A stretch of DNA of 64,000 nt from Peromyscus leucopus (GCF_004664715.2 NC_051079.1:62609660-62673659), one strand, 5' to 3'; numbered from the stretch's first letter, positions 52,927 to 64,000 are shown. Notes: generated by a model from the letters alone, not told the origin. Numbers and translations: made by a program.

Positions 52927-53060
52927 CCACATCTTCATTTGGCAGACGCATAATGCTTTGTTTATTATTTGCTGCTTGCTGAAAGTGTTCATCTGTGAGA
53001 TGTCTGAGGAGGAGCTACAGCTTCATTTTATGTATGAAGAAAAGTCTCCGGGCAGTTACA
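52927..53060 (+). CDS. Dym: Dym exon 5 (residues 96-141)
   Basis: A 134-nt exon with acceptor TTTTCTCTCCAG at 52926 and donor TTACA|GTAAGT at 53060/53061 (near-perfect consensus). It encodes [12 protein letters not shown], then [12 protein letters not shown], then [19 protein letters not shown]. The ORF here reads C-E-M-S at the Cys-Gln/Glu-Met-Ser site, one difference from the human text I remember. The hydrophobic, cysteine-containing stretch at about residues 105-120 looks like a buried helix; dymeclin is not thought to be a transmembrane protein. The exon ends in phase 1. Confidence 0.96.
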
Positions 53061-53104
53061 GTAAGTAAGGGAGAAACTGCAGATTTTACGATTCCCAGGA
53101 GAGT

Positions 53105-53292
53105 TGGGGGCCAGTGGGATGACTTAGTGGTAAAGGCACTGCCTCCGAGAGTGGAAGCCTGACACCCGAGTTCAGCCTTGGAACCAACGCATGGAAAGGT
53201 GGAAGGAACGAGCCTCTCACACCAGGCTGTCTTCTGACTCTCCATGTGCGCTGTGGCACACGTGCCCACACACACACACATGATACACACCC
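53105..53292 (+). mobile_element. B3 SINE close after exon 5
   Basis: GACTTAGTGGTAAAGGCACTGCC...CTGTCTTCTGACTCTCC; starts 45 bp past the exon 5 donor. Confidence 0.8.
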
Positions 53293-53744
53293 AGTATTTT
53301 AAATATTAACTTAGAGAATTCGGGTTCTCCTGTAGTAACTCCTATGTTTCTTTCTTAAAAAGGCCGACAGGAATAAGATCTCCCTCATCTGACTTTTTTA
53401 TTACTTTAAACACCTGACCGGACAGGGACGGGAGCCTTTATTTTGCCAGAGTTTGAGAGGACATTGCATCATGTGGGGGAGTTCTGTGACAGGAGCCTGA
53501 GGCAGCTGTCACATCGCATCTGCAATAAGGAAGCAATAGGATGCTCAGCTGCCTTTTGCCTTTTCATTTGATCTGGTCCCGCAGCCCGTGGAATGGTGCC
53601 CTCCACTTACCAAACCTAATCTAGAAACTATCACAGACGTGCCCGGAAGTTTGTCTGCTGGGTGATTCCTGTCAAGTCCAATCAGTATTACGTATCAGAA
53701 AGTCCACTCCTTGTCAGCTTGAACATATCACTTAACATGTATTA

Positions 53745-53942
53745 TTATAATTTTAGACTTACTTATTTTATGTGTATGTGTTTTGCCTCTGTGAATGTAT
53801 GTGCACCACGTGCCTGGAAGATCAGAGGGCGCTGATTTCCTTGGACCTGGAGTTACAGATGGTTGTGAGCCACCGTGTGCATCCAGGTCCTCTGCAAGGG
53901 CAACAAGTGCTCTTAACCACTGAGCCATCTCTCCAGCCCGTC
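53745..53942 (-). mobile_element. B2 SINE
   Basis: TATGTGTTTTGCCTCTGTG...CACTGAGCCATCTCTCCAGCCC. Confidence 0.92.
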
Positions 53943-53944
53943 AC

Positions 53945-54031
53945 TGTGTGCGCGCGCGCGCGTGTGTGTATATGTGTGTGTGTGTGTGTGCGCGCGCGCG
54001 CGCATGTGTGTGTGTGTGTGTGTGTACATGC
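53945..54031. repeat. 87-bp unbroken alternating pyrimidine-purine tract (Z-DNA-prone)
   Basis: Two (CG) cores (53951-53962 and 53991-54003) lie within (TG)n and a TATA step. Every base alternates pyrimidine/purine from 53945 to 54031. It sits exactly between a minus B2 and a minus B3 and probably grew from their TG-rich ends. Confidence 0.95.
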
Positions 54032-54140
54032 CGTGCCACGGCATGCAGGTGGAGGTCAGAGGACGACTTTGGGGGGTCATTTTTTTCCTTCCCCCGTGGG
54101 ATCTGGGGATTGTCAGGTTTTTGTGGCAAGCGCCTTTACA
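54032..54140 (-). mobile_element. B3 SINE
   Basis: GCAGGTGGAGGTCAGAGGACG...GTGGCAAGCGCCTTTACATG. Confidence 0.8.
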
Positions 54141-54144
54141 TGTA

Positions 54145-54535
54145 AAACAACCTTACCTGCCTTCAAACACAACACTTCTTTTGCCACAAACTTCACCTCT
54201 TATCTCCATAGACTCACAGCCATTTCATAATGCAGAGTGCATTCAGCCCATCCTCAAAGGTCTAAATTGTCTTTAGTAGTCTCAGCACTGTCTAAAACTC
54301 CAAGTTTCTTTTGAGACTCAAGGGGATACCTTAACTATAAGCTCCTATGAATCAAAGCAAGTTACTTAATGCAAATAATTCCAGTACATATTGATACAAA
54401 GTAAACATTCCCATTCAAACAGTGAGGAACGACTGGCCACATAGCAAGGACAGACTGGACCAAGGTTAGACCAAAATCAAGCAAGGCAAACACCAAATCT
54501 GTGTCTCTGTGCCTAGCATCTAGGGCTTATGATGG
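54145..54535. mobile_element. Rodent repeat fragment related to 22560-23130
   Basis: CCAAGTTTCTTTTGAGACTCAAGG, GGACAGACTGGACCAAGGTTAGACC and AACACCAAATCTGTGTCTCTGTG parallel the second module of the 22205 element. Confidence 0.5.
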
Positions 54536-54606
54536 AATCCTCAGAGATTCACCTGCCTCTGCCTTCTAAGTGCTGAGATAAAAGGCTTGCACCACCACAC
54601 CTGGCT
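54536..54606 (-). mobile_element. B1 right-end fragment
   Basis: GATTCACCTGCCTCTGCC...GCTTGCACCACCACACC. Confidence 0.75.
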
Positions 54607-54624
54607 TAAAATCCTTTTTAACAA

Positions 54625-54802
54625 TTACATTCACTCATGTGTGTATGCATCTGGGTTTCTGAGTGTGCTCGGCATGCAGGTGAAGGTCAGAGGACAGCTT
54701 GCTGGAGTGTTTCTCCTGCCACCGCATAGGTCCCAGGGGATTGAGCGCCAGTCACCGCGCTCGGCACCAGTGCCCTTCCCTGCAGCGCCATCTCATCAGC
54801 CC
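54625..54802 (-). mobile_element. B3 SINE
   Basis: GCAGGTGAAGGTCAGAGGACAGC...GCGCCATCTCATCAGCCCC. Confidence 0.85.
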
Positions 54803-55477
54803 CCCATAACTTAGAATTCACCCCCAACCAAGTTCGTAGGACAGAGGCAAAATGAAGCCAGATTCTTTGCTAGACTATGACTTGACTGTCCTGTAGCCCA
54901 CTTCCTGAAACAGTCTGTGTTCCTATCTGAAACTTCACGAGCTGCCTCCATGGTGTACATCTGCCTTGGCATCTCCAAAGAATAACCTCTGCTTACAGTA
55001 ATCAAGGGCTTTTTGGGCCCAGAGTGCCCCTCCTGAGACCGGTTCCAAGAGCCCACCACCCCGTGGTTGAGCTTGTCACAGCAGCGGTCCAGTCACCGTG
55101 CCGTTTCTCTGCATTGGTTCCTTGTCTTGTTACTGTCACCAAATACCCGACAGAGCAGTGTGAGGAGGGAAGGGCTGTTTGGGCCGGCACTTTAGGAGTG
55201 CCACCCAGGACAGGAAGGCGTGGTGGCAGGAAGCCAGGGATGGGGCTACCTGCATCGAGGGCTAGACCTCCTTTCCCTCCCCTCCCAGTTAACACAGTCT
55301 CCGGTCTTCCAAACATGCTGCATTTCTGTATTTCTTTACTATGTACTGAGGTATGAATAGGGCTTCTATTCAGGATTTCGTACTTCAGTGTTTTTATGCT
55401 AATCTTCATGTTTTGAGATCCATAGTACTCACAACATAGTTCTACTGGGTATGAAAAAGACCTCCCCCTCACCCCCA

Positions 55478-56165
55478 TGGGGGCTGCAGACATGGCTCAG
55501 TGCTTAAGAGTAGGTACTGCTCTTGCAGAGGACTGTACCAGGCTTTTTCTTTTGGGCCAGCAACCAGCTCCCAAATCACGACAGGGAGACCGCTTATTAC
55601 TTTGGAATGCTCGGCCTCGTCCTGTGCTTATCCCACCAGCTTTTGTAATTTAACCTGTTTCTCTTCATCAGTGTTTTGCCTCGGGGCTTTTTACCTTTCT
55701 TTCCTTCTGTACATCTTACTTTCACTACTTCTCATGTCTAGCTGGCTGGTGGCTGCCTAGCTTCTGGCCCTGGGAATGTCTCTTTCTTTCTCCCTCATTC
55801 TCTCTTCTTTCTTCTCGAGAGCCTAGATTTCTCCTCTATTTATTCTCTCTGCCTGCCAGCCCCATCTATCCCTTTCCTGCCTGTTGGCCATTCAGTTTAT
55901 TAGACCAATCAGGTGAAACAAATGCAACACATCTTTACATAATTAAACAAATGTAGCACAAACAAATGTAAAACATCTTTACGTGGTTAATAAAGGCAGC
56001 AGAAACAAATATACCACACCTTCACATAGTCAATACTCCGCAGCAGAGGACCTGTTCCTAATTCCTTCATTCAGTGACTCAGGACTGCCTTGTAACTCGT
56101 GCTCCAGGGAATCCAAAGCCCTCTTCTGGACTCCACAGGCATGCATAAACACAGACACACATACA
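55478..56165 (+). mobile_element. B2 SINE split by a 509-bp insertion
   Basis: The head GGGGGCTGCAGACATGGCTCAGTGCTTAAGAG runs to 55533; the tail resumes at 56043 with CCAAAGCCCTCTTCTGGACTCC...CACACATACATT. Confidence 0.75.
55534..56042. mobile_element. TG...CA element nested in the B2 (unnamed rodent LTR-like repeat)
   Basis: It starts TGTACCAGGC, ends ACTCCGCA, and is flanked by GCAGAGGAC at 55525-55533 and 56043-56051. The body has a long pyrimidine-rich half, CCTATTTATTCTC, GACCAATCAGGTG and repeated ACAAATG...AACATCTTTAC motifs. A 9-bp duplication is longer than retroviral integrases usually leave. Confidence 0.65.
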
Positions 56166-56737
56166 TTAAAAATATCAGTCTTAAGAAAATACCTTTCTGT
56201 GGAGTTCTAACATGAGAATGGAATGAATGCTCATCCTCATGGCCTAAGACCATAATCACACTCAATGTAAACCCAGAACTTGTTCTGTGCATATTGTCTC
56301 TTTTAACAGTGTCATCTTATTTGTTAATACTGACTGGAGAGGAGATGGATACACTTGACAGATACAGTTTATTGATTTTGGAGCTAAAGTTGTTACTTGA
56401 TATCCTCTGCCCCTGCATTGACCACTCTTAGCAAAGCTTGAGAAACATGGTTTTTTGTTGTACATCTGGGATGTTTAATCTAGAGACAGTATGGAAATAA
56501 CATTTTTTCCAATTGTATTATCAGCACTATCAAGGTAGTTGTCCAACTGAAAGACTACACGAGTCCTCTGATAATCAGTAAAGTTGGTGTGCTCATAGAT
56601 GGTAGGTTGCCCTCCACATAGACGTGTTAGAGGTCTTGCCATCGCCAAGTATCCTAGTCTTGCTCCTTTCTCCTGCCCCCATCTCTACAGTGCTGGAATT
56701 ATAGGTCTGTACTTGTACCTTCTCTCGTTTGGAGTTA

Positions 56738-56785
56738 GTTGATGATGATGACGACAATGATGATGACCATGATGACGATGATATC
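56738..56785. repeat. (GAT/GAC)n trinucleotide microsatellite
   Basis: GATGATGATGACGAC...ATGATGACGATGATAT, forming the tail side of the next B1. Confidence 0.9.
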
Positions 56786-56912
56786 TCTCTTTGAGGTCCT
56801 GGCTGTCCTGGAACTCACTTTGTAGACCAGGCTGACCTTGAACTCACAGAGATCCTCCTACCTCCGCCTCCCGAGGACTGGGATTAAAGACATGCACTAC
56901 TGTGTGCAGCCA
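56785..56912 (-). mobile_element. B1 SINE
   Basis: TTTGAGGTCCTGGCTGTCCTGG...GGACTGGGATTAAAGAC. Confidence 0.88.
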
Positions 56913-59900
56913 TTTAGGATCTTTTGCATTGCTTTTCAGTGATGCTCTGTCACGGGTCACTGATCCTGCCGCTGCTCCACCAGCGTACTTTTGGTGAATT
57001 GTCTTGTTAGGGTTAAAGACTTGCTGTTGGGGCTTGTATATATATATTTGTATTAGTCTAGTCTTACGTGTTTTGGTTTTAGGTTTCTACTTCTGATTAC
57101 TAACTTAAGCCCTCTTATGATTCTTTATGAACTTTACAATTGTAATTTTACAGCCACACTAATTTCACAAGTATTAGTGAATGGGGAACAAAAGGACTCT
57201 CACCACGCAGTAGCCGAGAACATTCCTATATCAGCTGCTGTTTGAGCATGTGCGTCTGAAGGCCTGCTTGGGAACAGATAATATGCAGCAGCAGCAGCAC
57301 AGGTCTGGAGAGTTTCACATAAGCAGAGGACCAGCAGAGGTGTTTTAGGCTTCGGGGCTTATTCCAGTGTGAAGCACTATCCCTTTAGTCCAGTGTGGGG
57401 TTTCCTGCCGTTGTAACTTGGACGGTGTTGGGGTTGCAGTGAGACAGTCTTTAAGAGAGCAGTGTGGGTGTTGGCAGCTCTCAGATGAAATATTTTGTGC
57501 GGACTTTGTATTTGAGCATTCCCCCACGGGCTGTGTCTGATGTAGTAGCAGACTGTTCGAGCAAATTTAAATCATGATATGAGACTAGCTCCACTGTTCA
57601 CGCCTTTCAGAATTAATGGAAGGGAACAAAGCCAGCCCGAGGCAAAACTCATGAAGCATTGCAAAATTATTCCCATTTTTCTTTTGCCTTCAGCCTGAGC
57701 TTTCCTCCCTTTCTCCTGGTATTATGCGTCATTCTTATCAGGTTAATTCTGATATTTGTCTTGCGTTTTATGTCCCATATATCAAGTACTTGAAATCTTC
57801 AGAACTCTTAAGGCTGTTGCTTGCATCTGTAAGCTCTGGATTGCTTGCTTCAGGATGCGTCAGTGCTGATGTACTCATTTGATCTCAAGAGGCCTCCTCT
57901 GGAGAGCTGCGTAGGCTTCAAGGAGATCCAGGGCCTGGATGCTGTAAGGCTTTGGCTTCTGTCAGGGTTCTTGGCCTGGGGTGGGGTCTTAGGTTCAGGT
58001 TCCTTCCTTCCCACTGCTAGCCCATAGTCCCCCATAGCTGGCTCCATGGATGCCGCCCTTCAGTGTGGGACTGCCTTGGGGTTTGCCTGCTACCCAGGAT
58101 TTTGCTCTGGATTCAAGTCATTTTTTTGCTTGTGGTTGCTCTGTTTGATTGTGTTGGGGTTCTAGAGATTCCTGTACTCCCAGAAGTACACGAAGACGGT
58201 TATTTTAGGCCACGGTTGTGTGCAGAGGACTCCTTGTCGTAGCTGTACCGGCCCTGTGGGCCGCAGGTAGTTTCCTTACAGGTGTGTGGGCTTGTTTGTC
58301 TGTCTTACTGTTTACCCTTTCTTAGTTTTTAGAGGAGAGGAAAGCCTTTGGAGGCTGGAGATAGGACATTCATTATAAGGAGGGAGGCCGAGGGGACAGG
58401 CTGAGAGGAGAGTCTAGGGGAGGAGGATCATGGAGAGAGAGTGCAGGGATGGAACTAGAGCCACCCAGGGCCAGCAGTGGACGCTGTGTGGGTGCTGAGG
58501 TGGAGGAAGAGTTGGTTTCAGCCTAGGCTAGACCAGATCCTAGAAAAGCATGAAATAGATCAATATGAATGTATTTGAAAATGCTTCTTTTCTTTTTCTT
58601 ACTGTTTTATGAGGGTTGCTCTCAGGCACTGCAGGTTACACGTGTGTTCATCTTTGCCTTCTCTCAAAACTCTAGTCAGCACCGAGGAATTAACCGTGGA
58701 TGTGCTAGGGGTATAGCTTGGTGTGTAGAGAGAGCCACAGCCCTAGTGTTGGGGAAACAGAGGTCCATCACTTACTAGGAGAGAGCATCACGGTGACATT
58801 TCAGAAGTTAGAAAGTCAAGTGATAAAAAGCTTAGCAGGTCAGTGAGAGTTCAGGACTGAACGCTTCGTGTTGGGAGAGCACCAGAAGAAAGCCTCTTGT
58901 TCCAGAACTTTCAGAAGGCTTGGGGCCTGGAAGTGACAGGCGTCTCAGAGGCGTTCCCCAGGGCTGTTTGGAAAATTGTCAGAGGCAGAGGTTCTAATCC
59001 AGTCTCAGTCCTGAGGCCACCCCCTCCCAGTTTAATATTGTGAGTTTATATTCTGTGCACCGCACCTGGCAAGGCCTCCCTGCAGCCTCCTGGGAGCCCG
59101 CTAGGGGTAAAGGCTGTGAGCACGGGAGTGAGGTGCCCTGTCTTGGCTGATGGATTGCTGGCGTTGGGATTTAACTGACAGCAGGAGATGGTGGATGTTG
59201 TCATGAACCAAATGAACCCAAACAAAAGAATTACATTCGCTGTCCTCCATGAAGTGGCTGGGAGCCCTCCTGAGGGAGAAGGCCCACCCGCCCTGGGCAG
59301 CCTTTGCCTCTCTGGCAGGTGAATGGAGCCCAAGTGGTGGAGAAGATGTAAGAGAGCAGTGTAAACCAAGGGACATCCGATGTGAGACAGGAAATATTGA
59401 GAAACAGACTTCAGATCCCTGACCCTTCCCTCCAACACAACCACCCCCCTTTCACTTCTCTGCCGCCAAGTGTTTTGAACTCTGAGGCAGTCCCCGTGAA
59501 GCCCACGGTGCTAACCCGCTAACCTCCCTGGAGGGACACCTTTCTCCTCTGCACCTGGCTTTGGTTTTGCCCCGAGCTGCGCTGCTCTGGCTGCCCTGGC
59601 AGCAGGGTTTCACGGCTCACTCTTCTCTGCTTGAACTAGTCTCTGAGTGAGACTTCCGCAGGTAGGCCTGGGATTGTACAGCGAAGGCTGTTCTAAGAGT
59701 TTTCGTGTAAAATTCAATGGTGTAATTTCATTATTTATGTTTCAGCGGTGCAAAAGTAAATAAGTAAACAAATCCAACAGTGGGAACATGTGACTCAGAG
59801 AGTTCACATACCAGGCAGCCTGTTCACCACACAAGGCACCTTCTCAGGAACCCTGAAAACATACCAGCTTAAATTGGTCTTTGCAGAAAAATCAAGGAGA

Positions 59901-60274
59901 ACCTGTGGGCTCTCGAGTTGTTTGGTCTGTGTATCTGGTGGTGTCTTGGGAGTCCTTTTGTAGTCACTGGAACACGATCATTCCCACCTTACTGTAAGCA
60001 CACCTGGTACCTAGGTGTTCTTTCTGTTTGAACACAGTATTGCAGACAGCCAGAGCCCTGATGTAGCTGGAATGGCATAGAACACAGTGCATAAATATTG
60101 CAGTGCACCAACATGTAGATCCGCTTTATTTTTAGGAGGGAATGGTGAGTTCATTTGTCTTTCCTTTTGTGATTAACTCATAGTAGCACTTAGAATGCTA
60201 ATTAGAAAGAAGTTTGGGTAACAGCATAGACTACCAAGACTTTCCGAGTGGAGATGTGTAGTAAATCTCGTGGT

Positions 60275-60402
60275 ATGTTGTTTTTTGTGTTGAGTTGGGG
60301 TCGTGTTATGTGCTCCATTGGAACTTACTGTGTAGTCCAGGCTGGCCTTGAACTCAGCCTTTCGTGTGCTAGGCTTCTAGCTGTGCACCGCCATGCCCTG
60401 CT
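60275..60402 (-). mobile_element. Old B1-like SINE
   Basis: CTGTGTAGTCCAGGCTGGCC...TGCACCGCCATGCCC. Confidence 0.65.
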
Positions 60403-60611
60403 GTGTGTATTCTGTATTGAAGAAATGAGCTTGTTCTAGCGTTCAGGCATTGTGAACTGTTTTCGAAGTATGCCTCTGTTCTTGACTAAGGTTTTAGCAT
60501 TTGTCTTCAGCGTGTTGTCCTTTGGGCAGCACCGAGAAACGGGCACTGACCTTCTGAATACTGAGAAATCCACAACAATTAATTCTCTCTTACCATTCCT
60601 TTTATTTTCCT

Positions 60612-60838
60612 TTTTAAAGATTTATTTTTATTCCATGTACCTGAGTGTTCTGTCTGCTGTATATATATATGTGTGTACCATGTGCATACTTGGTGTTTGC
60701 AGAGGTCAGAGAGGGTGATGGATCCCCTGGAACTGGAATTAAACAGCGGTGAATATCCTTGCGATGCTGGAAACTGAACCCGAGTCCTCTGCAAGAGCAT
60801 CCATAGCTTATAACTGCTGAGCGTCTCTCCAGCCTCCA
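60612..60838 (-). mobile_element. B2 SINE
   Basis: AAGATTTATTTTTATTCC...GTACCATGTGCATACTTGG...GAGCGTCTCTCCAGCC. Confidence 0.92.
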
Positions 60839-61164
60839 GCCATTCCTTTTAATGAATGGTCCATATGTGCTTTGTTTTCATTATCGCTTTGCTTCTAGTG
60901 ATCAGTGAGGATCTCCATTTTTTGATAGATAATCATTAGCTTAAAGTAATAAAAATGACCTACGCCAAAAATGTGCAAGGAAGGTGTTCAGTTAGCTACC
61001 TCTAAGAGCAGCCTGGAGTTAGGGCAGAAATTGGAGGATAAATGCTACACCAGAGGGCTTAAAGGATGTCTAGGAGGAAGTTTGAATGTGGTAAAGTTGC
61101 ATAACTGAACTGAGTTGATGAAATAATGAACAAAAACATGGCAGAAAAAGCCTCTGGGTCTCGA

Positions 61165-61290
61165 GGCAGAGGCAGGTAGCTGGGTTTGGTGATGTGCACC
61201 TGCAATGCCAGGCTGAAGTGGGTGGAGCTCCAGTTCAAGGTTATCCCATGCTACATAGTGAGATCCTGACTCAACAAAGCCAAAAGTATT
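61165..61290 (+). mobile_element. Old B1-like SINE
   Basis: GCTGGGTTTGGTGATGTGCACC...CATGCTACATAGTGAGATCC. Confidence 0.65.
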
Positions 61291-61407
61291 TGAGAGGAGG
61301 TCTGTGTGGTCAGGAGGACTCAGACAATTGCTTATGAAAGGGTGAGTAAGTCTATGTTTTAGCATTGGGCTGCTGATGCAGTCAAAGTTGAAAATAACAA
61401 AGAACCA

Positions 61408-61630
61408 AATGGGGTGAGAGAGATGACGATTCAGTGGTCAAGAGCACCGGCTGCTCTTCCAGAGGACCTGGGTTTGGTTCCCAGCACCCACAGGGCAGTT
61501 TACAACCATACTCCAGTTTCAGGGGATCCAGCTCCCTCTCCTGGGTTCTGTATATGTAACACACACACACATATATGGTGCCCATATACATGCAGGCAAA
61601 ACACCCATGCATGTGAAATCAAAAAGAGAA
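61408..61630 (+). mobile_element. B2 SINE
   Basis: GATTCAGTGGTCAAGAGCACC...CTCTTCCAGAGGACCTGG...ATGCAGGCAAAACACC. Confidence 0.93.
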
Positions 61631-62509
61631 ACAAGGGAAGTGCTAGAAATGATGAGCTCATTTTTGAAGATGTTGAGTTTGAGGTGCTGGTCACTCATCT
61701 CAGTGGACACACTGGACCACCAGACGGTTGGTCAGAGTCTGTGGCCATGTCTCTCTGATTGCTCCAGCTCTTGTCTGGTTTGGGAACTGATCAGAGTCCA
61801 GTCTGGTTAGTGCTTGGATGAGGGACAGTTTGATAGAAAACAGGATGGTCGGTGAGAGGCTGGAAGGCAAACTATGGACTCAGGACTCATAGCATGTACT
61901 GGTGATGGCTGAGAGAGCGAGTAAAGGGAGAGAAGACAACCCGTGGGGACCTTTGGAAGGTGTTCTGGAGGAGGGCTGGGAGGAAGAAGAGAGGAAGCTG
62001 CACCGAGACTACGGGAACCGAGGAATCACTTCGTGAAGGGGGCGATGTCACTAGTGTCCACAACCACAAGTCACAGGGTATCATCTGGCTTAAGCTAAGG
62101 TCCCTTAGCTCTGGGGGTTTGGGACAGAAATGCTTGTGTTGGGATGGCAGCTTGCACCCTGTCCCTGACACGTAACTGATCCTCTGATCAGGAAAGCCAT
62201 CTCATCTCCTCTTTGGCTCTTATTTGTCAGGAGGTGGTTAGCTTGTTGTCGGGATTCATTCTGTCAGTGTGGATCACCAGAGGTTCAGAAAAGGTGCCTC
62301 GAGGTCCGTCAGGGTCAAAGACAAGGTCATATGAATGTGGTGAGGGGAGGGTACAGGTCTAAATATCTTTGCTTCAAGTCAGTCAGCTAAAGCATCTTTG
62401 TAAAAAAGTTATTTGGCATATTTGACTTAAATATAAAAATTCATCAAAGGAAACTGCGAAGTGTAAAAAACTTGAAAATTACTGGCCTGTAGGAGCCTTA
62501 AGGTATATT

Positions 62510-62625
62510 CAAGCTGCTAGGGGTGGCAGTACATCCTTGTAATCTCAGAATTTGGGGGAGGCTGAGGCAAAAGCCTGGCCACTTGAGGCCTACATAATAA
62601 GACCCCCAACCTTAAAGAAAACCAA
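62510..62625 (+). mobile_element. Old B1-like SINE
   Basis: GGGGTGGCAGTACATCCTTGTAATC...GGCTGAGGCAAAAGCC. Confidence 0.5.
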
Positions 62626-62628
62626 AAT

Positions 62629-62795
62629 AGGGCCAGTGGGACAGTTGAGCAGGAAAAATTTCTTGGCATCACCAGGCATACCTGATGAGCCCGAAACTCA
62701 CCTAAAGGCGGAAAGACAAAACCAATGCCAGAGTGGTCCTCTGACATCCACACATGTGCTGTGGCATGCACACACACAATAATACGAAGGGAAAA
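62629..62795 (+). mobile_element. B3 SINE
   Basis: GGGACAGTTGAGCAGG...GTGGTCCTCTGACATCCACAC. Confidence 0.7.
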
Positions 62796-62989
62796 ACCCT
62801 TATATGTGGTGGTGTTAAGGTTGTATTAGGTGCTGACTTGCTCATGATCTGGAATTTATTTAGAGATCAAAATAGTGTTTGGGTATATGTAATAATATTT
62901 TTCTTACTTATTAGAAATGCAAACTTTCCATCTAAGTAATTGCATCTGTTGTCTACCTCGTCAAAACGAAGTTTTGTGTGTCTTCCTAG

Positions 62990-63062
62990 GTTCTAACTCT
63001 GAAGATCTTCTGGAAGAATTGCTCTGCAGCTTGGTGCAGTTAATCACTGATACTCCACTCTT
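62990..63062 (+). CDS. Dym: Dym exon 6 (residues 141-165, window's last coding exon)
   Basis: A 73-nt exon with acceptor TGTCTTCCTAG at 62989 and donor CTCTT|GTAAGT at 63062/63063. A from exon 5 plus GT gives Ser, then S-N-S-E-D-L-L-E-E-L-L-C-S-L-V-Q-L-I-T-D-T-P-L. It leaves TT, to be completed to Leu by G of the next exon, outside the window. The acidic S-N-S-E-D-L-L-E-E stretch and the following helix match dymeclin. The (GT)n microsatellite starts only 70 bp after the donor. Confidence 0.95.
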
Positions 63063-63129
63063 GTAAGTTCTGCCTAAGCCAGGCGTCATCTTCATGGTGT
63101 ACTGAAAATGACAATTGATTGTGCTGAAG

Positions 63130-63131
<2 letters not shown>

Positions 63132-63181
<50 letters not shown>

Positions 63182-63182
63182 A
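63132..63182. repeat. (GT)n microsatellite in intron 6
   Basis: 24 perfect GT units, 70 bp after the exon 6 donor. Confidence 0.98.
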
Positions 63183-63242
63183 GTGATGTGCAGAGGCCAC
63201 TAGTCATTGTTGGGTGACTTCCTCAATCACTCTCCCCTCCCC

Positions 63243-63402
63243 TTCTTTTCTTTTTTCTTTCTTGAGACAGGGTCTCACCTTGTAACTCTGGTTAGCCTAA
63301 AACTTTCTGTGTGGACCAGGCTGGCTTCAAACTCACAGAGATCTGCTTGCCTCTGCCTCCTGCGTGCTGGGATTAGAGGTGTGTGCCACTCTGCCCGGCT
63401 CC
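63243..63402 (-). mobile_element. B1 SINE
   Basis: TTTCTTTCTTGAGACAGGG...GGGATTAGAGGTGTGTGCC. Confidence 0.9.
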
Positions 63403-63585
63403 CCTTGTTTTCTGAAACAGAGTCTTTTAAGGAACCTGAACGTCTTTGTCATGGCTATACTGGCTGGCCAGCAAGCCCCTGGGATCTGTACCAGCACTGG
63501 GGTTGAAGGCTTGTGCCACCACACTAGGATTTGATGTGGGTGCTGAGGATCCGAATCCAGGATCTGCTAACTTTTCCCAAGCCTC
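63403..63585 (-). mobile_element. B3-type SINE, diverged
   Basis: TGAAACAGAGTCTTTTAAGG...TGGCTGGCCAGCAAGCCCC...GGTGCTGAGGATCCG. Confidence 0.5.
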
Positions 63586-63689
63586 GTGTTGAAGAGCTTG
63601 TGCCTTCTTGTATTTTGTTTAAGGATTATACACCCATGTAATTCTTCTATCTCTGTTCCCTGGCAATATGTAGACTGTGTCCACCTGTC

Positions 63690-64000
63690 TTGCTTACTTT
63701 TCTGTTGCTGTGATAAAACACCATCAGTAAGGCAGTGTATTAGAAGAAAAGCATTTAATTTGGGGGCCATGGTTCCAGAGGTTAGTAGTGCTCATAACCA
63801 TCCAGGCAGGGAGCGTGGGAGCAGACAGACATGGTGCTGGAGCAGGAGCTGGGAGCTCACATGTTAAGACAACAACTACAAGGTAGAGAGAGAACTAACT
63901 GGGAATGGTGTGGGCTTTCCAAAGCTCAAAGCTCCCTCCCAGCAACACATCTCTTCCAACAAGGCTACACCTCCCGACCCTTCCCAAACAGTTCCAGCAA
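63690..64000 (+). mobile_element. Rodent interspersed repeat, cut by the window end
   Basis: TTGCTTACTTTTCTGTTGCTG, AAAACACCATCAG, then GACAGACATGGTGCTGGAGC and TCTTCCAACAAGGC as in the 22205 and 23728 copies. Confidence 0.65.

Larger units (their letters stand above)
53061..62989 (+). other. Dym: Dym intron 5
   Basis: About 9.9 kb. 56915-60265 is the longest stretch in the window free of named repeats; it has no recognisable exon, only short open frames without domains. 53300-53745, 54805-55475 and 61630-62510 are likewise unassigned. Confidence 0.85.

Noticed and set aside
53772..54230. 152-codon open frame rich in Cys-Val and Arg-Ala
   Set aside because: Translated B2, (GT)/(CG) tract and B3; no gene evidence.

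Overview
This window is mammalian, from a rodent nuclear genome. It is crowded with the rodent-specific SINEs B1, B2, B3, B4 and ID, and with rodent LTR and L1 fragments. Many B1 copies carry the variant 'TTTGCGCCTTTCCTGG...CACTTGGTAGCCCAGG' in place of the usual mouse B1 text. I associate that variant with cricetid rodents (deer mouse, vole and hamster relatives), but this is from memory and not checked.

One protein-coding gene can be supported: the 5' part of Dym (dymeclin), on the + strand. A CpG-island promoter and a non-coding first exon lie at about 7.77-8.42 kb. The start codon is in exon 2 (ATG at 32654). Coding exons 2-6 are at 32603-32793, 49780-49832, 51643-51736, 52927-53060 and 62990-63062. 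All internal junctions are GT/AG, and the phases join into one open frame of 164 codons plus 2 nt, about a quarter of the roughly 669-residue protein. The rest of the gene lies beyond position 64000. The 5' leader has two minimal upstream ORFs, one in exon 1 and one in exon 2.

Layout: 1-7.7 kb is the upstream flank, with SINEs and an unidentified retrocopy with a perfect target-site duplication at 2276-3208. 7.77-8.42 kb is the promoter and exon 1. 8.1-32.6 kb is intron 1, with two minisatellites (69-bp units at 10.56-11.18 kb; 36/37-bp units at 17.25-17.95 kb grown from inside a B3 SINE), an endogenous betaretrovirus-like pol remnant, a solo LTR nested in an older repeat, and a second LTR-like element. 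32.8-49.8 kb is intron 2, with a B2-derived tandem repeat, old L1 pieces, and a site where one target sequence is present three times around two successive insertions. 49.8-64 kb holds exons 3-6, with an 87-bp perfectly alternating purine-pyrimidine (Z-DNA-prone) tract and a nested TG...CA element in intron 5.

I found no previously undescribed multi-gene system, and no CRISPR array, operon or bacterial element. The real interest lies in repeat biology (SINE-derived minisatellites, nested insertions, a possible composite SINE) and in the Dym leader. Repeat boundaries were set by eye and are good to roughly 5-20 bases, except where a target duplication fixes them.
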